Origin: Klebsiella planticola ATCC 33531
Lineage (GTDB): Bacteria > Pseudomonadota > Gammaproteobacteria > Enterobacterales > Enterobacteriaceae
Direction: 5' to 3'
Length of the DNA stretch: 64,000 bases
NCBI RefSeq assembly: GCF_000735435.1
Contig: NZ_JMPP01000033.1
Span: forward strand, 62,001 to 126,000
Shown: piece after piece, positions 36,937 to 45,413 of the stretch
Numbering within the stretch: the first letter of the stretch is position 1
Layout of the letters: each line of letters starts with the position of its first letter
The notes under the pieces: model-generated
What the model saw: only the letters and a program-made list of their open reading frames with translations
Database searches by the model: none
Told to the model about the DNA's origin: nothing
Made by a program: the position numbers and the translations under genes

Positions 36937-37832
36937 AAACGCCGGTGAAAAGAGAGAAAGGGCGGGTCGACCTGTTCGGCGAACGCTTTCGCGCCCGGGC
37001 GCACCAGCTCTCGCCGCGTCTGCTGGCGGTCGTCAGCTATATCAACGACAACCGTGAAGTGGTGCTGGAGCGCACGGCGATGGAGATCGCCGCGGCGACG
37101 CAGACTTCGGATGCCACGGTTGTGCGGGCCATTCAGGCGCTGGGTTTTGCCGGGCTGCGCGAACTGAAGCAGACCATGGAGCGCTGGTTCGGCCCCTCCA
37201 TCACCTCATCGGAGAAGATGCTGTCAACGGTGAATGCGCTCTCCTGCGATGTGAATTCGAGCATTGATTTTGTGCTGGAGGGCCATCAGCGCGCCTGTGA
37301 AGTGCTCTCTCGTCCCGCCAACCGTGCCGCCGTCGCTCAGGCGGTGGCGCTACTCAGCGAGGCGCGGCAGGTGGCGATTTTCGGTATCGGGGCATCGGGG
37401 ATTCTGGCAGAGTACACCGGCAGGCTGTTCAGCCGTATCGGGTTACCGTCCTGCGTGCTCAACCGTACCGGCTTCAGCCTTGCCGAGCAGCTGATTAGCC
37501 TGCAGCGTGGCGATGTGATGATTATGATGGGACAGAAATCGCCGCATCGTGAAGGGATGACCGCGCTGCGCGAAGCCCGGCGGCTGGGGATCCCGACGAT
37601 TTTGTTGACCCAGGCGGTGGACTCACGTTTTAGCCAGGAGGCGCAGGTGGTGATCGACGTCCCGCGCGGCGGCGATAACGGCCGGGTACCGCTTCACGGT
37701 ACGGTGCTGGTCTGTCTCGAAATGCTGGTGCTGTCGGTGGCGACGACCACGCCGCAGCGGACCATGAAATCAATGAAGCGCATTAACGAACTGCATAAAG
37801 CGATTGGTAAATCCGGCGGTAAACGCAGCTAA
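36933..37832 (+). CDS. MurR/RpiR-family regulator
   Basis: The 299-aa protein has an N-terminal HTH_6 domain (AAATQTSDATVVRAIQALGFAGLRELKQ at about 50-77) and a C-terminal SIS domain (VAIFGIGASGILAEYTGRLF; MIMMGQKSPHREGM). RpiR proteins usually sense sugar phosphates, so its presence as last gene of a siderophore-import operon is unusual. It also sits directly before an amino-acid importer and an amidohydrolase, whose promoter region carries an element like those before the siderophore genes. Confidence 0.88.
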   Translation: MKTPVKREKGRVDLFGERFRARAHQLSPRLLAVVSYINDNREVVLERTAMEIAAATQTSDATVVRAIQALGFAGLRELKQTMERWFGPSITSSEKMLSTVNALSCDVNSSIDFVLEGHQRACEVLSRPANRAAVAQAVALLSEARQVAIFGIGASGILAEYTGRLFSRIGLPSCVLNRTGFSLAEQLISLQRGDVMIMMGQKSPHREGMTALREARRLGIPTILLTQAVDSRFSQEAQVVIDVPRGGDNGRVPLHGTVLVCLEMLVLSVATTTPQRTMKSMKRINELHKAIGKSGGKRS

Positions 37833-37885
37833 GTACACGATAATTCACTGGCTGAAAGGTTTACTGTTGCAAGTAATCGTGATGA

Positions 37886-37919
37886 TGTGTATTTTTATGC
37901 AAAATTAATGCATAAAAAG
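37886..37919. promoter_or_regulatory. ARG-box-like site (ArgR) before the amino-acid importer
   Basis: TGTGTATTTTTATGCAAA (37886-37903) matches the 18-bp ARG box (TNTGAATWWWWATTCANW) with two mismatches. Three bases later TGCATAAAAA (37909-37918) forms a second half-site; together they make a perfect ten-bp inverted repeat around a 7-nt centre. Two boxes with 3-bp spacing are the normal ArgR layout. It overlaps the 5' leader of the binding-protein gene. Confidence 0.6.
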
Positions 37920-37927
37920 AGGTTGTC

Positions 37928-38695
37928 ATGATGGGGAAATGGATAAAGGCGTGTTGTCTGCTGGCGGCTCTCGCCGGGAGCGCGCAGGCGGCACAGGAAA
38001 CCTACGTTGTCGGTTCCGGTGGGACCTACCGCCCGTTTGAATATGAAAACAGCCAGAAGCAGCTGGAAGGTTTTGATATTGATATCATTAAAGCGATCGC
38101 TAAAGCGGAGAACTTTACTATCAAGCTGGTGAATACGCCGTGGGAAGGGATCTTCGCCACCCTCGGCTCCGGCGACCGCGACATCATTATCTCCGGAATA
38201 ACCATCACCGATAAGCGCAAGCAGATGGTTGATTTTTCCGCCCCTTACTTCCCGGCTGAGCAGTCCATCGTGGTGCCGGCAGATTCCAAAGTGACCTCTC
38301 TGGCAGCGCTGAAGAGTGAGAAGGTCGGGGTGGTGAACTCCAGCACCGGCGATATCGTGGTCTCGGATGTGCTGGGTAAAAACAGCACCTCTATTAAGCG
38401 TTTTGATAATACCCCGCTGATGCTGCAGGAGCTGTTTGAAGACGGCGTCAGCGCGGCGGTGGGCGACGTGGGCGTGGTGAAATACTACATCAAACAGCAC
38501 CCGGAGAAGCAGTTTAAGCTGGTGCCGGACGCCAGGTTTGAACGCCAGTATTTCGGTATCGCGGTGGCCAAAGGCAACGCTGAACTGCAGGCGAAAATCA
38601 ACGCCGGTCTGAAGAAAATCGTCGCCGACGGCACCTACGCCAAAATCTATAAAACCTGGTTTGACGACAACGTCCCGACGCTGCCTGCGCAATAA
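37928..38695 (+). CDS. Amino-acid ABC binding protein (family 3; basic amino acids likely)
   Basis: The 255-aa protein has a signal peptide (cleavage near AQA-AQ) and the family 3 solute-binding fold: YRPFEYENSQKQLEGFDIDI, the IISGITITDKRKQMVDFSAPYF segment and a C-terminal KIYKTWFDD. It resembles ArtJ, HisJ and ArgT. The ARG-box-like site just upstream makes arginine, ornithine or lysine the best guess for the ligand. Confidence 0.9.
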   Translation: MMGKWIKACCLLAALAGSAQAAQETYVVGSGGTYRPFEYENSQKQLEGFDIDIIKAIAKAENFTIKLVNTPWEGIFATLGSGDRDIIISGITITDKRKQMVDFSAPYFPAEQSIVVPADSKVTSLAALKSEKVGVVNSSTGDIVVSDVLGKNSTSIKRFDNTPLMLQELFEDGVSAAVGDVGVVKYYIKQHPEKQFKLVPDARFERQYFGIAVAKGNAELQAKINAGLKKIVADGTYAKIYKTWFDDNVPTLPAQ

Positions 38696-38760
38696 TTCAT
38701 CTTTTGGTTTTCATGACGGCTATCGACGCGTGCGATAGCCGTATTTTTTAGGGAAGCACT

Positions 38761-39525
38761 ATGACGGGATTCCGTTGGGAGATCATCGAGGAGTACGGTC
38801 CGCTGTTTATGGACGGCGCCTTGATGACCATTAAATGTACCATTATCTGCGTGATCCTCGGTACCCTGTGGGGCCTGACGCTGGGCCTTGGGCGGATGGC
38901 GAAAGCGGAACACGGAGCGTGGAAATATGTGCTGCGCTATCTGGTGCAGTTTCCGGTGCGCGTTTACGTCAGCGCGTTTCGCGGCACGCCGCTGTTTGTG
39001 CAGATTATGGTGGTGCACTTCGCGCTGGTGCCGCTGTTTATCAACCCGCGTGACGGTCTGCTGGTCAGCCATGGGCTGATGAGCGCCGATTTTGCCCGCG
39101 AACTGCGTTCTAACTACGGCGCGTTTCTCTCCTGTATCGTGGCCATTACCCTCAATGCCGGGGCCTATGTTTCGGAAATCTTCCGCGCCGGGATTCAGTC
39201 GATTGATAAAGGGCAGATGGAAGCTTCACGCGCGCTGGGGATGCCGTGGTGGAAAACCATGCGCCAGGTGATTCTGCCGCAGGCCTTTCGGCGGATCCTG
39301 CCGCCGCTGGGGAACAATGCGATTGCCATCGTCAAAGACTCTTCGCTGGCTTCGGCGATTGGTCTTGCCGATCTGGCCTATGCCGCGCGTACCGTTTCCG
39401 GCGCCTATGCCACCTACTGGGAGCCCTACCTGACCATTTCTCTGGTCTACTGGGTCATTACCTTCCTGCTGGCGCAGCTGGTTAACCGTCTGGAAAAGAG
39501 GTTTGGCAAAAGTGATTCACATTAA
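38761..39525 (+). CDS. Amino-acid ABC transporter permease (HisM/GlnP type)
   Basis: The 254-aa inner-membrane protein has five to six hydrophobic segments and the polar amino-acid permease signature: [12 protein letters not shown], then [54 protein letters not shown] longer loop at about residues 90-118 separates two membrane segments. It overlaps the ATPase gene. Confidence 0.93.
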   Translation: MTGFRWEIIEEYGPLFMDGALMTIKCTIICVILGTLWGLTLGLGRMAKAEHGAWKYVLRYLVQFPVRVYVSAFRGTPLFVQIMVVHFALVPLFINPRDGLLVSHGLMSADFARELRSNYGAFLSCIVAITLNAGAYVSEIFRAGIQSIDKGQMEASRALGMPWWKTMRQVILPQAFRRILPPLGNNAIAIVKDSSLASAIGLADLAYAARTVSGAYATYWEPYLTISLVYWVITFLLAQLVNRLEKRFGKSDSH

Positions 39526-40234
39526 TAATCTGCACAAACGTTTCGGCGACAGCCACGTACTGCGGGGCATCAGCTGCGATATTAAACCGCAGGAGGTCGT
39601 CTGTATTATCGGGCCGTCGGGTTCCGGAAAAAGCACGTTCCTGCGCTGTATGAATGCGCTGGAAAGCGTCAGCGAAGGCATCGTCGAAGTCAACGGCTTT
39701 GCCGCCCACGACCGCAGCACCGATCTGAACAAGATGCGGGAAAGCGTTGGCATGGTTTTTCAGCGCTTTAATCTCTTCCCCCATATGACGGTGCTGGAAA
39801 ATCTGATCATGGCGCCGATCAACCTGCACGGCGTGAGCCGTTCGCAGGCGGTGCAGCTGGCGGAAGAGCTGCTGGCGAAGGTAGGATTAAGCGATAAACG
39901 TGACGCCTGGCCCTCCAGTCTCTCCGGCGGCCAGCAGCAGCGGGTGGCTATCGCCCGCGCGCTGGCGATGAAGCCTTCCATTATGCTGTTTGATGAACCG
40001 ACTTCTGCGCTGGACCCCGAGCTGGTGGGTGACGTGCTGGAAGTGATGAAAAATCTCGCCAGCGAAGGGATGACGATGGTTATCGTCACGCACGAGATGG
40101 GCTTTGCCCGCGAAGTGGCTGACCGGGTTATCTTTATCGACCAGGGCATTATTCAGGAAGAGGGGAAACCAGAGCAGATCTTTACTGCTCCGGTTAATCC
40201 GCGCACCGCGGCCTTCTTAAGCAAGGTATTATAA
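39512..40234 (+). CDS. Amino-acid ABC transporter ATP-binding protein (GlnQ/HisP type)
   Basis: The 240-aa ATPase has Walker [18 protein letters not shown] and [13 protein letters not shown]. The GTG at 39512, with AGAGG ten bases upstream, was chosen; a TTG at 39503 is too close to that RBS. It completes the importer. Confidence 0.92.
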   Translation: MIHINNLHKRFGDSHVLRGISCDIKPQEVVCIIGPSGSGKSTFLRCMNALESVSEGIVEVNGFAAHDRSTDLNKMRESVGMVFQRFNLFPHMTVLENLIMAPINLHGVSRSQAVQLAEELLAKVGLSDKRDAWPSSLSGGQQQRVAIARALAMKPSIMLFDEPTSALDPELVGDVLEVMKNLASEGMTMVIVTHEMGFAREVADRVIFIDQGIIQEEGKPEQIFTAPVNPRTAAFLSKVL

Positions 40235-40309
40235 TACCGTACGACGGCGCGCCATCAGGGAATATCCCCCGGTGGCGCTTGCCGTTAGCCGCTCAGTTAA
40301 GGTTGCATC

Positions 40310-41512
40310 TCAGGCGGTTTCAGTCTGAGCATCGTCGTCATCGCGGTCCTGGCGTGCATTCGCCAGCAGCGCTTTCTCCGTTTTCCCCAGGCACTGAATC
40401 AGCAGGAACAGCACTCCGCAGGCCAGTAGGGTGACCAGCAGGCCATCATAGCCGGATACGCTGATCAGCAGGCTACTGACAACCGGGCCGGCAACGCTGC
40501 CCGCCGACCAGAAAAAGCCCAGCAGCGCGTTGATCATAATAAGCTTCTGCCCGCTGAAGGTTTTACCGGCGCGCACCAGCGAGAGCGTATACAGCGCCCC
40601 CGCCGCCGCGCCGAGGATCAGACACCCGACGATGAGCTGTACAGGCGACGTCAGCAGGAAAGGGAGCGCCGCCAGGGCGAGGCAAAACACCACCGCGCAG
40701 CTCAGGTGTACGCGGCGGATGCCAAATTTATCGGCAACCCAGCCCAGCGGCGCCTGGAAGAAGGCATCGCCGGTTAACACAATGGTCACCAGCAGAACCG
40801 CCATCGCCTCGTTCAGCCCTTTATCCATCCCGTAGAGCGGCAGCAGCGCCAGAATGCTGGCGTCAAAGAAGGCGAAGCAGAAGACGCCGGACGCCAGGAC
40901 CGGTAAAAACGCGCCCAGGCTGCGCCAGCTGGCGCGTTCAGCGAGGCTTTCGCGGCTTCCACCCGGCAGATGGCGTAGCATCAGCAGACACGCCGCGGTC
41001 AGGCCGACGACGGCCAGCAGCACCCAGATTTGATAATCGGCGCCGGCAGAGATCAGCAGCGGCCCGGCCAACTGGCAGCCGGTGAATGCCGAGGCGTAAA
41101 TACCGGTCAGGGTGGCGCGGTTTTTACCCGCCGCGCCGCCGGTTATCCAGCTTTCGCCAAGCACGATGATCACCCCGGAGGCTATCCCGGTCAGAAAGCG
41201 CGGCAGCAGCAGCTGCTGCAGATCGACGGTCAGACAGGAGGCGATGGTGGCGAGCGCCAGCAGGATCAGGTTGGCCGTGAGCAAGGTGCCTATCTCAAAA
41301 CGACGGCACAGCGCGGGCGAGAGGAACGACGAGAGCATCATCCCCGCCGGCGGCAGCGCGGCCAGCAGGCCGACGTAGACGGTGTCTGTCTGCTGCTGGG
41401 CAAGTTCAAGGCTGATTAAAGGCACCGTATAACCGGTGATAAATCCCACTAATGACGCGGCCATAATCATCGCCAGCGTGGGGGCAAGGCGATTCTGGTC
41501 TGGGTTAAACAT
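40310..41512 (-). CDS. MFS transporter
   Basis: The 400-aa protein has about twelve membrane segments. MFS loop signatures are weak (GWVADKFGIRRV in the second half). It starts at ATG 41512, preceded by GGGA; the frame remains open to a TTG further up. The C-terminus ends in an acidic, polar tail. The substrate is unknown. It is divergent from the M20 amidohydrolase, so it may move that enzyme's substrate or product. Confidence 0.82.
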   Translation of the reverse strand: MFNPDQNRLAPTLAMIMAASLVGFITGYTVPLISLELAQQQTDTVYVGLLAALPPAGMMLSSFLSPALCRRFEIGTLLTANLILLALATIASCLTVDLQQLLLPRFLTGIASGVIIVLGESWITGGAAGKNRATLTGIYASAFTGCQLAGPLLISAGADYQIWVLLAVVGLTAACLLMLRHLPGGSRESLAERASWRSLGAFLPVLASGVFCFAFFDASILALLPLYGMDKGLNEAMAVLLVTIVLTGDAFFQAPLGWVADKFGIRRVHLSCAVVFCLALAALPFLLTSPVQLIVGCLILGAAAGALYTLSLVRAGKTFSGQKLIMINALLGFFWSAGSVAGPVVSSLLISVSGYDGLLVTLLACGVLFLLIQCLGKTEKALLANARQDRDDDDAQTETA

Positions 41513-41607
41513 TTTATTCCCGATAACGGAAGTCAACAGGTGGATAATCCGGCAAAGTGCCGACGACCCTGAATATTAATTAAACGTATGCGCGCTGTCA
41601 CCGTTGA

Positions 41608-41623
41608 AATGACTACTAATATT
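41608..41623. promoter_or_regulatory. Candidate operator, ACTACTA copy 3
   Basis: ATGACTACTAATATTG shares the TGACTACTA core with 32967-32986. It lies in the 289-bp gap between the divergent MFS and amidohydrolase genes, downstream of the RpiR gene. Confidence 0.35.
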
Positions 41624-41801
41624 GATACGCGGGCTCGGGCGCCCGGCAAAACGCGCCGTTCGGGCCCCCGGGGAGTGTTGTCAGCGCGCTGGCGAAAGGA
41701 TATAACGAAGAGGGCATTCCGCCAGCGACGGGCGCATGCATAAAATGTATCCCGATTTCATACTCGTTCAGCGTTGATGCTGTGCAGGAAAGGAGTAACA
41801 C

Positions 41802-42959
41802 ATGGCAGTATCGCCTTCATCGATCGCCGAGGCCATCCGCTGGCGTCGTGATTTTCATGCCTGCCCGGAGCTGGGCTATCAGGAACAGAAAACCTCGCGT
41901 CGCGTCGCTGAATTATTGACATCCTTTGGTCTGCAGGTGCATTGCGGGCTGGCAGGGACCGGCGTGGTGGCGACCCTGGAGAACGGCCCCGGGCCGGTTA
42001 TCGGCCTGCGCGCCGATATGGACGCGCTGCCCATTACCGAACGGGGTGACGTCAGCTACAAGTCCCGTAATCCGGGCGTAATGCACGCCTGCGGCCACGA
42101 TGGCCACACCGCGATGCTGTTGGCCGCCGCCGCGCATCTGACCCAGACCCGCCGCTTTCGCGGGACGGTGCATTTTGTTTTTCAACCGGCCGAGGAGAAC
42201 CTCGGCGGCGCGCGCAAGATGGTGGAAGAGGGGCTATTTGAACGTTTCCCGATGGACGGTATCTACGCGCTGCACAACTGGCCTGGGCTGCCGCTGGGGC
42301 ACGTGGCGGTTAACGAGGGGCCGATGATGGCCTCGCTGGACGCGTTTGAAATCACCCTGACCGGCAAAAGCTGCCACGCGGCGATGCCGGAAAGCGGCGC
42401 CGATCCGATTGTCGCCGCCGCGCAGCTGATTATGGCCCTGCAGACGATCCCCTCGCGCCGCCTGTCGCCGCAGGAGTCGGCGGTTGTCAGCATTACCCAG
42501 ATTAACGGCGGCGAAGCGATTAACGTTTTACCGGACAAGGTGGTGCTGCGCGGGACCTTCCGCTGCCTGAGCAACCGGGTGCGTGAACGGGTAAAAGCGC
42601 TGATTGCGCACTATGTCAGTACGCAGCCGCAGGTCTCCGACGTGCAGGGGAGCATTGCCTGGTATCCCGGCTATCCGGTGACCAAAAACCATCGCGCGGA
42701 GGCGATAAAGGTGCGCGAGGCGGCGGTGGCGGTACTGGGCGAGGCGGCGGTGAGCGGGCAGATCGCGCCGTCGATGGCGTCGGAGGATTTTGCCTGCATG
42801 CTGGAGGCCTGCCCTGGCGCCTATTTCTGGATCGGTACCGATGGCGAAACGCCGTCGAAACCGCTGCATAATGCCGGCTATGATTTTAACGACGATCTGA
42901 TTGAACACGGCGTCACGCTGTGGACGGCGCTGGTGGAAAAACTGCTGCCGGTGGGCTGA
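41802..42959 (+). CDS. M20-family amidohydrolase (hippurate hydrolase / N-acyl-amino-acid amidohydrolase type)
   Basis: The 385-aa metallopeptidase has the metal-binding CGHDGHTAML (about 103-112), the catalytic EEN in QPAEENLGGARKMV, and the dimerisation domain around KSCHAAMPESGADPIV. Such enzymes split N-acylated amino acids such as hippurate, or indole-3-acetyl amino acids. AAGGAG precedes the ATG. Its closeness to an ArgR-controlled amino-acid importer suggests use of acylated amino acids as nutrient. Confidence 0.9.
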   Translation: MAVSPSSIAEAIRWRRDFHACPELGYQEQKTSRRVAELLTSFGLQVHCGLAGTGVVATLENGPGPVIGLRADMDALPITERGDVSYKSRNPGVMHACGHDGHTAMLLAAAAHLTQTRRFRGTVHFVFQPAEENLGGARKMVEEGLFERFPMDGIYALHNWPGLPLGHVAVNEGPMMASLDAFEITLTGKSCHAAMPESGADPIVAAAQLIMALQTIPSRRLSPQESAVVSITQINGGEAINVLPDKVVLRGTFRCLSNRVRERVKALIAHYVSTQPQVSDVQGSIAWYPGYPVTKNHRAEAIKVREAAVAVLGEAAVSGQIAPSMASEDFACMLEACPGAYFWIGTDGETPSKPLHNAGYDFNDDLIEHGVTLWTALVEKLLPVG

Positions 42960-42993
42960 CGCCGACGGCGGAAGCTGCTGCTATCAACGTGAA

Positions 42994-43016
42994 GGGGAGA
43001 GGCGATGCCTCTCCCC
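42994..43016. terminator. Hairpin between convergent amidohydrolase and fdhF genes
   Basis: A perfect ten-bp stem GGGGAGAGGC / GCCTCTCCCC with loop GAT lies between the two stop codons. There is no clear T-run, but the position and stability suggest a shared transcription stop. Confidence 0.6.
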
Positions 43017-43022
43017 TGGTAT

Positions 43023-45173
43023 TCAGGCGTCCACTGCCGCCTTCAGGCGCGCTTTCATGTCACTGTAGGCCCGCCAGGCAAACTGCTCTGCCCAGAGCTG
43101 GTCCTTGATGGCTTCTATCTTCACCGCGCAATATTTGGTTTCCGGCGTTTTCGAGACCGGGTCGAGGTTGTCCTGAGTAAGCTCATTGCAGGCACCGACC
43201 CACCACTGGTAGGTCATATAGACGGCGCCGTGGTTGATACGGTCGCTGATATCCGCGCGGGTAATCACTTTGCCGCGACGCGAGCTTACCCACACCAGCT
43301 GCCGATCGGCGATCCCCAGCCGGTCGGCGTCGGCGCGGCTTATCTGCACGCGACCGGGCTCATCGGCAAGGGATTGCAACGCCGCGCAGTTGCCGGTCAT
43401 CGAGCGGCACGAATAGTGGCCGACTTCGCGCACGGTACAGAGCACCAGCGGATAGTCGGCATCCGGGGTCTCCGCCGGCGCACGCCACGGTGCGGCAAAC
43501 AGTTGACCTTTCCCCGACGGGGTATCAAAGCGGTTTCCTTTATACAGCCATGGCGTGCCGGGGTGTTCGAGCGTCGGACACGGCCACTGCACGTGGTTCA
43601 TATCGCCCATTTTTTCATAGGTGACGCCGTAGAACAGCGGGCACAGGTCGCGCATTTCGTCCCAGATTTGCTGGTTGTCGTCGTAGTGCATCGGATAGCC
43701 CATTTCGCGGGCCAGCAGGCTAATGATCTCCCAGTCGCGTTTTACGTTGCCCGGGGCCGGGATGGCTTTTTCGAAGCGCTGAAAACCGCGATCGGCGCAG
43801 GTGAAGACGCCGCCGTGTTCGCCCCAGGAGGTTGCCGGCAGCAGCACGTCGGCTATTTCGGCGGTTTTGGTCATGAAGATATCCTGCACCACCACAAAAT
43901 CCAGCGCTTCGATGCCCTTACGCACCAGCCCCAGATCGGCTTCGGTCTGCAGCGGGTCTTCCCCCATGATGTAGTAGGCTTTGATCTCCCCGCTCAGCGC
44001 TTTATGCGGAACTTCGGTAATACGGGTGCCGACTTTGTCATCCATTATGGCCGGGTCGATTCCCCAGGCCTCGGCAAATTTGGCGCGGACGCTGGGATCG
44101 GTCACCTCCTGATAGCCGGGGAACAGATTCGGCAGCACGCCCATGTCGCAGGCCCCCTGGACGTTGTTCTGCCCGCGCACCGGGCCGACGCCGACATGTT
44201 CCCGGCCGAGGTTACCGGTCAGCAGAGCCAGGCTGGCCAGGCCTTTCACCACATCGACCGCCTGGCCGAACTGCGTGACGCCCATGCCCCACATGATCGT
44301 GGCCGACGGCGCGGCGGCAAACATTCTCACCGCCTGACGTATCTCTTGCGCCGGGACGCCGGTGATCGCTTCCACCGCTTCAGGCGAGTAGGCTTTCACC
44401 GCCTCACGGTAGGCGTCCAGCCCTTCAGTAAAGCGTTTGACGTAATCATGGTTATAGAGATCTTCTTCCAGCAGAACGTGGCCGAAGGCGTTGACCAGCG
44501 CCATATTGCTGCCGTTATTGAGCTGCAGGTGGCGATCGGCAATGCGGGCGGTTTCAATTCGTCGCGGATCGCAGACGATGATTTTCGCCCCGTTTTCGCG
44601 CGCTTTAATCACCCGGCGGGCGACGATAGGGTGGGAGTCGGCGCAGTTGTAGCCAAAGACCAGCAGACATTTTGAGTGTTCAATATCGCTGATGGAGTTG
44701 CTCATCGCGCCGTTACCCAGCGCCTCCTGCAGACCCGCCACCGACGGACCGTGACACACGCGGGCGCAGCAGTCGACGTTGTTGGTGTTTAACACCGCCC
44801 GGGCGAATTTCTGCATCACATAGTTGGTTTCATTCCCGGTGCCGCGAGACGAACCGGTGGTCATAATCGCGCGCGGGCCGTACTGTTCTTTAATCTCCCG
44901 GAGTTTTTTTGCCGTGTAGCGAATCGCCTCGTCCCAGCTGACCGGGGTGAGTTTCCCCCCTTTCTGGTAGCGAATCATCGGCTGCTTCAGGCGCGGGGTG
45001 AGCAGCTGAGTATCATTAAGAAAATCCCATCCGTAATACCCTTTGAGGCACAGCTGATTCTGATTGGTTACCCCATCGGCGGCTTCCGCACGGATAATTT
45101 TATTGTTATCGACAACCAGCTTGAGTTTGCAACCCGCCCCGCAATAAGGGCAAACGCTTGTGATTTTTTTCAT
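43023..45173 (-). CDS. Formate dehydrogenase H-like molybdoenzyme, cysteine version (FdhF family)
   Basis: The 716-aa protein is collinear with E. coli FdhF (715 aa). The [4Fe-4S] ligands C8, C11, C15 and C42 are present, as are the K44 position (LCLKGYYGWDF) and the His after the active residue (CHGPSVAG). Residue 140, selenocysteine in E. coli FdhF, is Cys here (codon TGT at 44754-44756, minus strand). It has no Tat leader, so it is cytoplasmic. No hydrogenase or electron-transfer gene lies beside it. A sigma-54 promoter lies about 110 bp upstream. It may be a second FdhF, or act on formate with another partner. Confidence 0.92.
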   Translation of the reverse strand: MKKITSVCPYCGAGCKLKLVVDNNKIIRAEAADGVTNQNQLCLKGYYGWDFLNDTQLLTPRLKQPMIRYQKGGKLTPVSWDEAIRYTAKKLREIKEQYGPRAIMTTGSSRGTGNETNYVMQKFARAVLNTNNVDCCARVCHGPSVAGLQEALGNGAMSNSISDIEHSKCLLVFGYNCADSHPIVARRVIKARENGAKIIVCDPRRIETARIADRHLQLNNGSNMALVNAFGHVLLEEDLYNHDYVKRFTEGLDAYREAVKAYSPEAVEAITGVPAQEIRQAVRMFAAAPSATIMWGMGVTQFGQAVDVVKGLASLALLTGNLGREHVGVGPVRGQNNVQGACDMGVLPNLFPGYQEVTDPSVRAKFAEAWGIDPAIMDDKVGTRITEVPHKALSGEIKAYYIMGEDPLQTEADLGLVRKGIEALDFVVVQDIFMTKTAEIADVLLPATSWGEHGGVFTCADRGFQRFEKAIPAPGNVKRDWEIISLLAREMGYPMHYDDNQQIWDEMRDLCPLFYGVTYEKMGDMNHVQWPCPTLEHPGTPWLYKGNRFDTPSGKGQLFAAPWRAPAETPDADYPLVLCTVREVGHYSCRSMTGNCAALQSLADEPGRVQISRADADRLGIADRQLVWVSSRRGKVITRADISDRINHGAVYMTYQWWVGACNELTQDNLDPVSKTPETKYCAVKIEAIKDQLWAEQFAWRAYSDMKARLKAAVDA

Positions 45174-45282
45174 CAGTAACAGACCTGTTAACAGTGAATG
45201 AAGATCAATGGTCAGGCCGGGCCAGGCCCGCCATCGTCATGGAATCCTTTCGCCGCGATGCAAGCGGAAGGCAGGAGCGGTA

Positions 45283-45298
45283 TGCAGAAGTTGTGCCA
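45283..45298 (-). promoter_or_regulatory. Sigma-54 promoter of the fdhF-like gene
   Basis: On the minus strand the bases read TGGCACAACTTCTGCA: the -24 GG and -12 GC are exactly ten bases apart and TGGCAC is intact; -12 CTGC differs from TTGC by one base. The start codon lies about 110 bp downstream. E. coli fdhF is also transcribed by sigma-54, with FhlA. Confidence 0.75.
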
Positions 45299-45357
45299 AA
45301 ATTAATTTATTGATATGTAAGGAGATTAATTCGTGGTGCTGAGGTGTCGTCGTGATG

Positions 45358-45373
45358 TCGTCACTAATGACGA
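45358..45373. promoter_or_regulatory. Palindrome upstream of the sigma-54 promoter (possible activator site)
   Basis: TCGTCACTAATGACGA is a perfect six-bp inverted repeat with a 4-nt centre. It is about 60-75 bp upstream of the -24 element, where enhancer-binding proteins such as FhlA bind. It is not identical to the E. coli FhlA site I remember, so the protein is unknown. Confidence 0.45.
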
Positions 45374-45382
45374 TGACGTAAC

Positions 45383-45405
45383 AGAACGCCCGGGGAGGGC
45401 GTTCT
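45383..45405. terminator. Hairpin after hcxB
   Basis: Stem AGAACGCCC / GGGCGTTCT (9 bp, 5-nt loop) lies 8 bp after the hcxB stop. It has no T-run on the minus strand, so termination efficiency is uncertain. Confidence 0.55.
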
Positions 45406-45413
45406 CTCAGAGG

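Noticed and set aside
43005-44675. A 556-codon open frame opposite the fdhF-like gene
   Set aside because: It is antisense to a strongly conserved molybdoenzyme and its His/Arg-rich translation looks like a codon-bias shadow.
44754-44756. Possible selenocysteine codon (TGA) in the fdhF-like gene
   Set aside because: The active-site codon is TGT (Cys) on the minus strand, and the frame is open throughout, so no recoding is needed.
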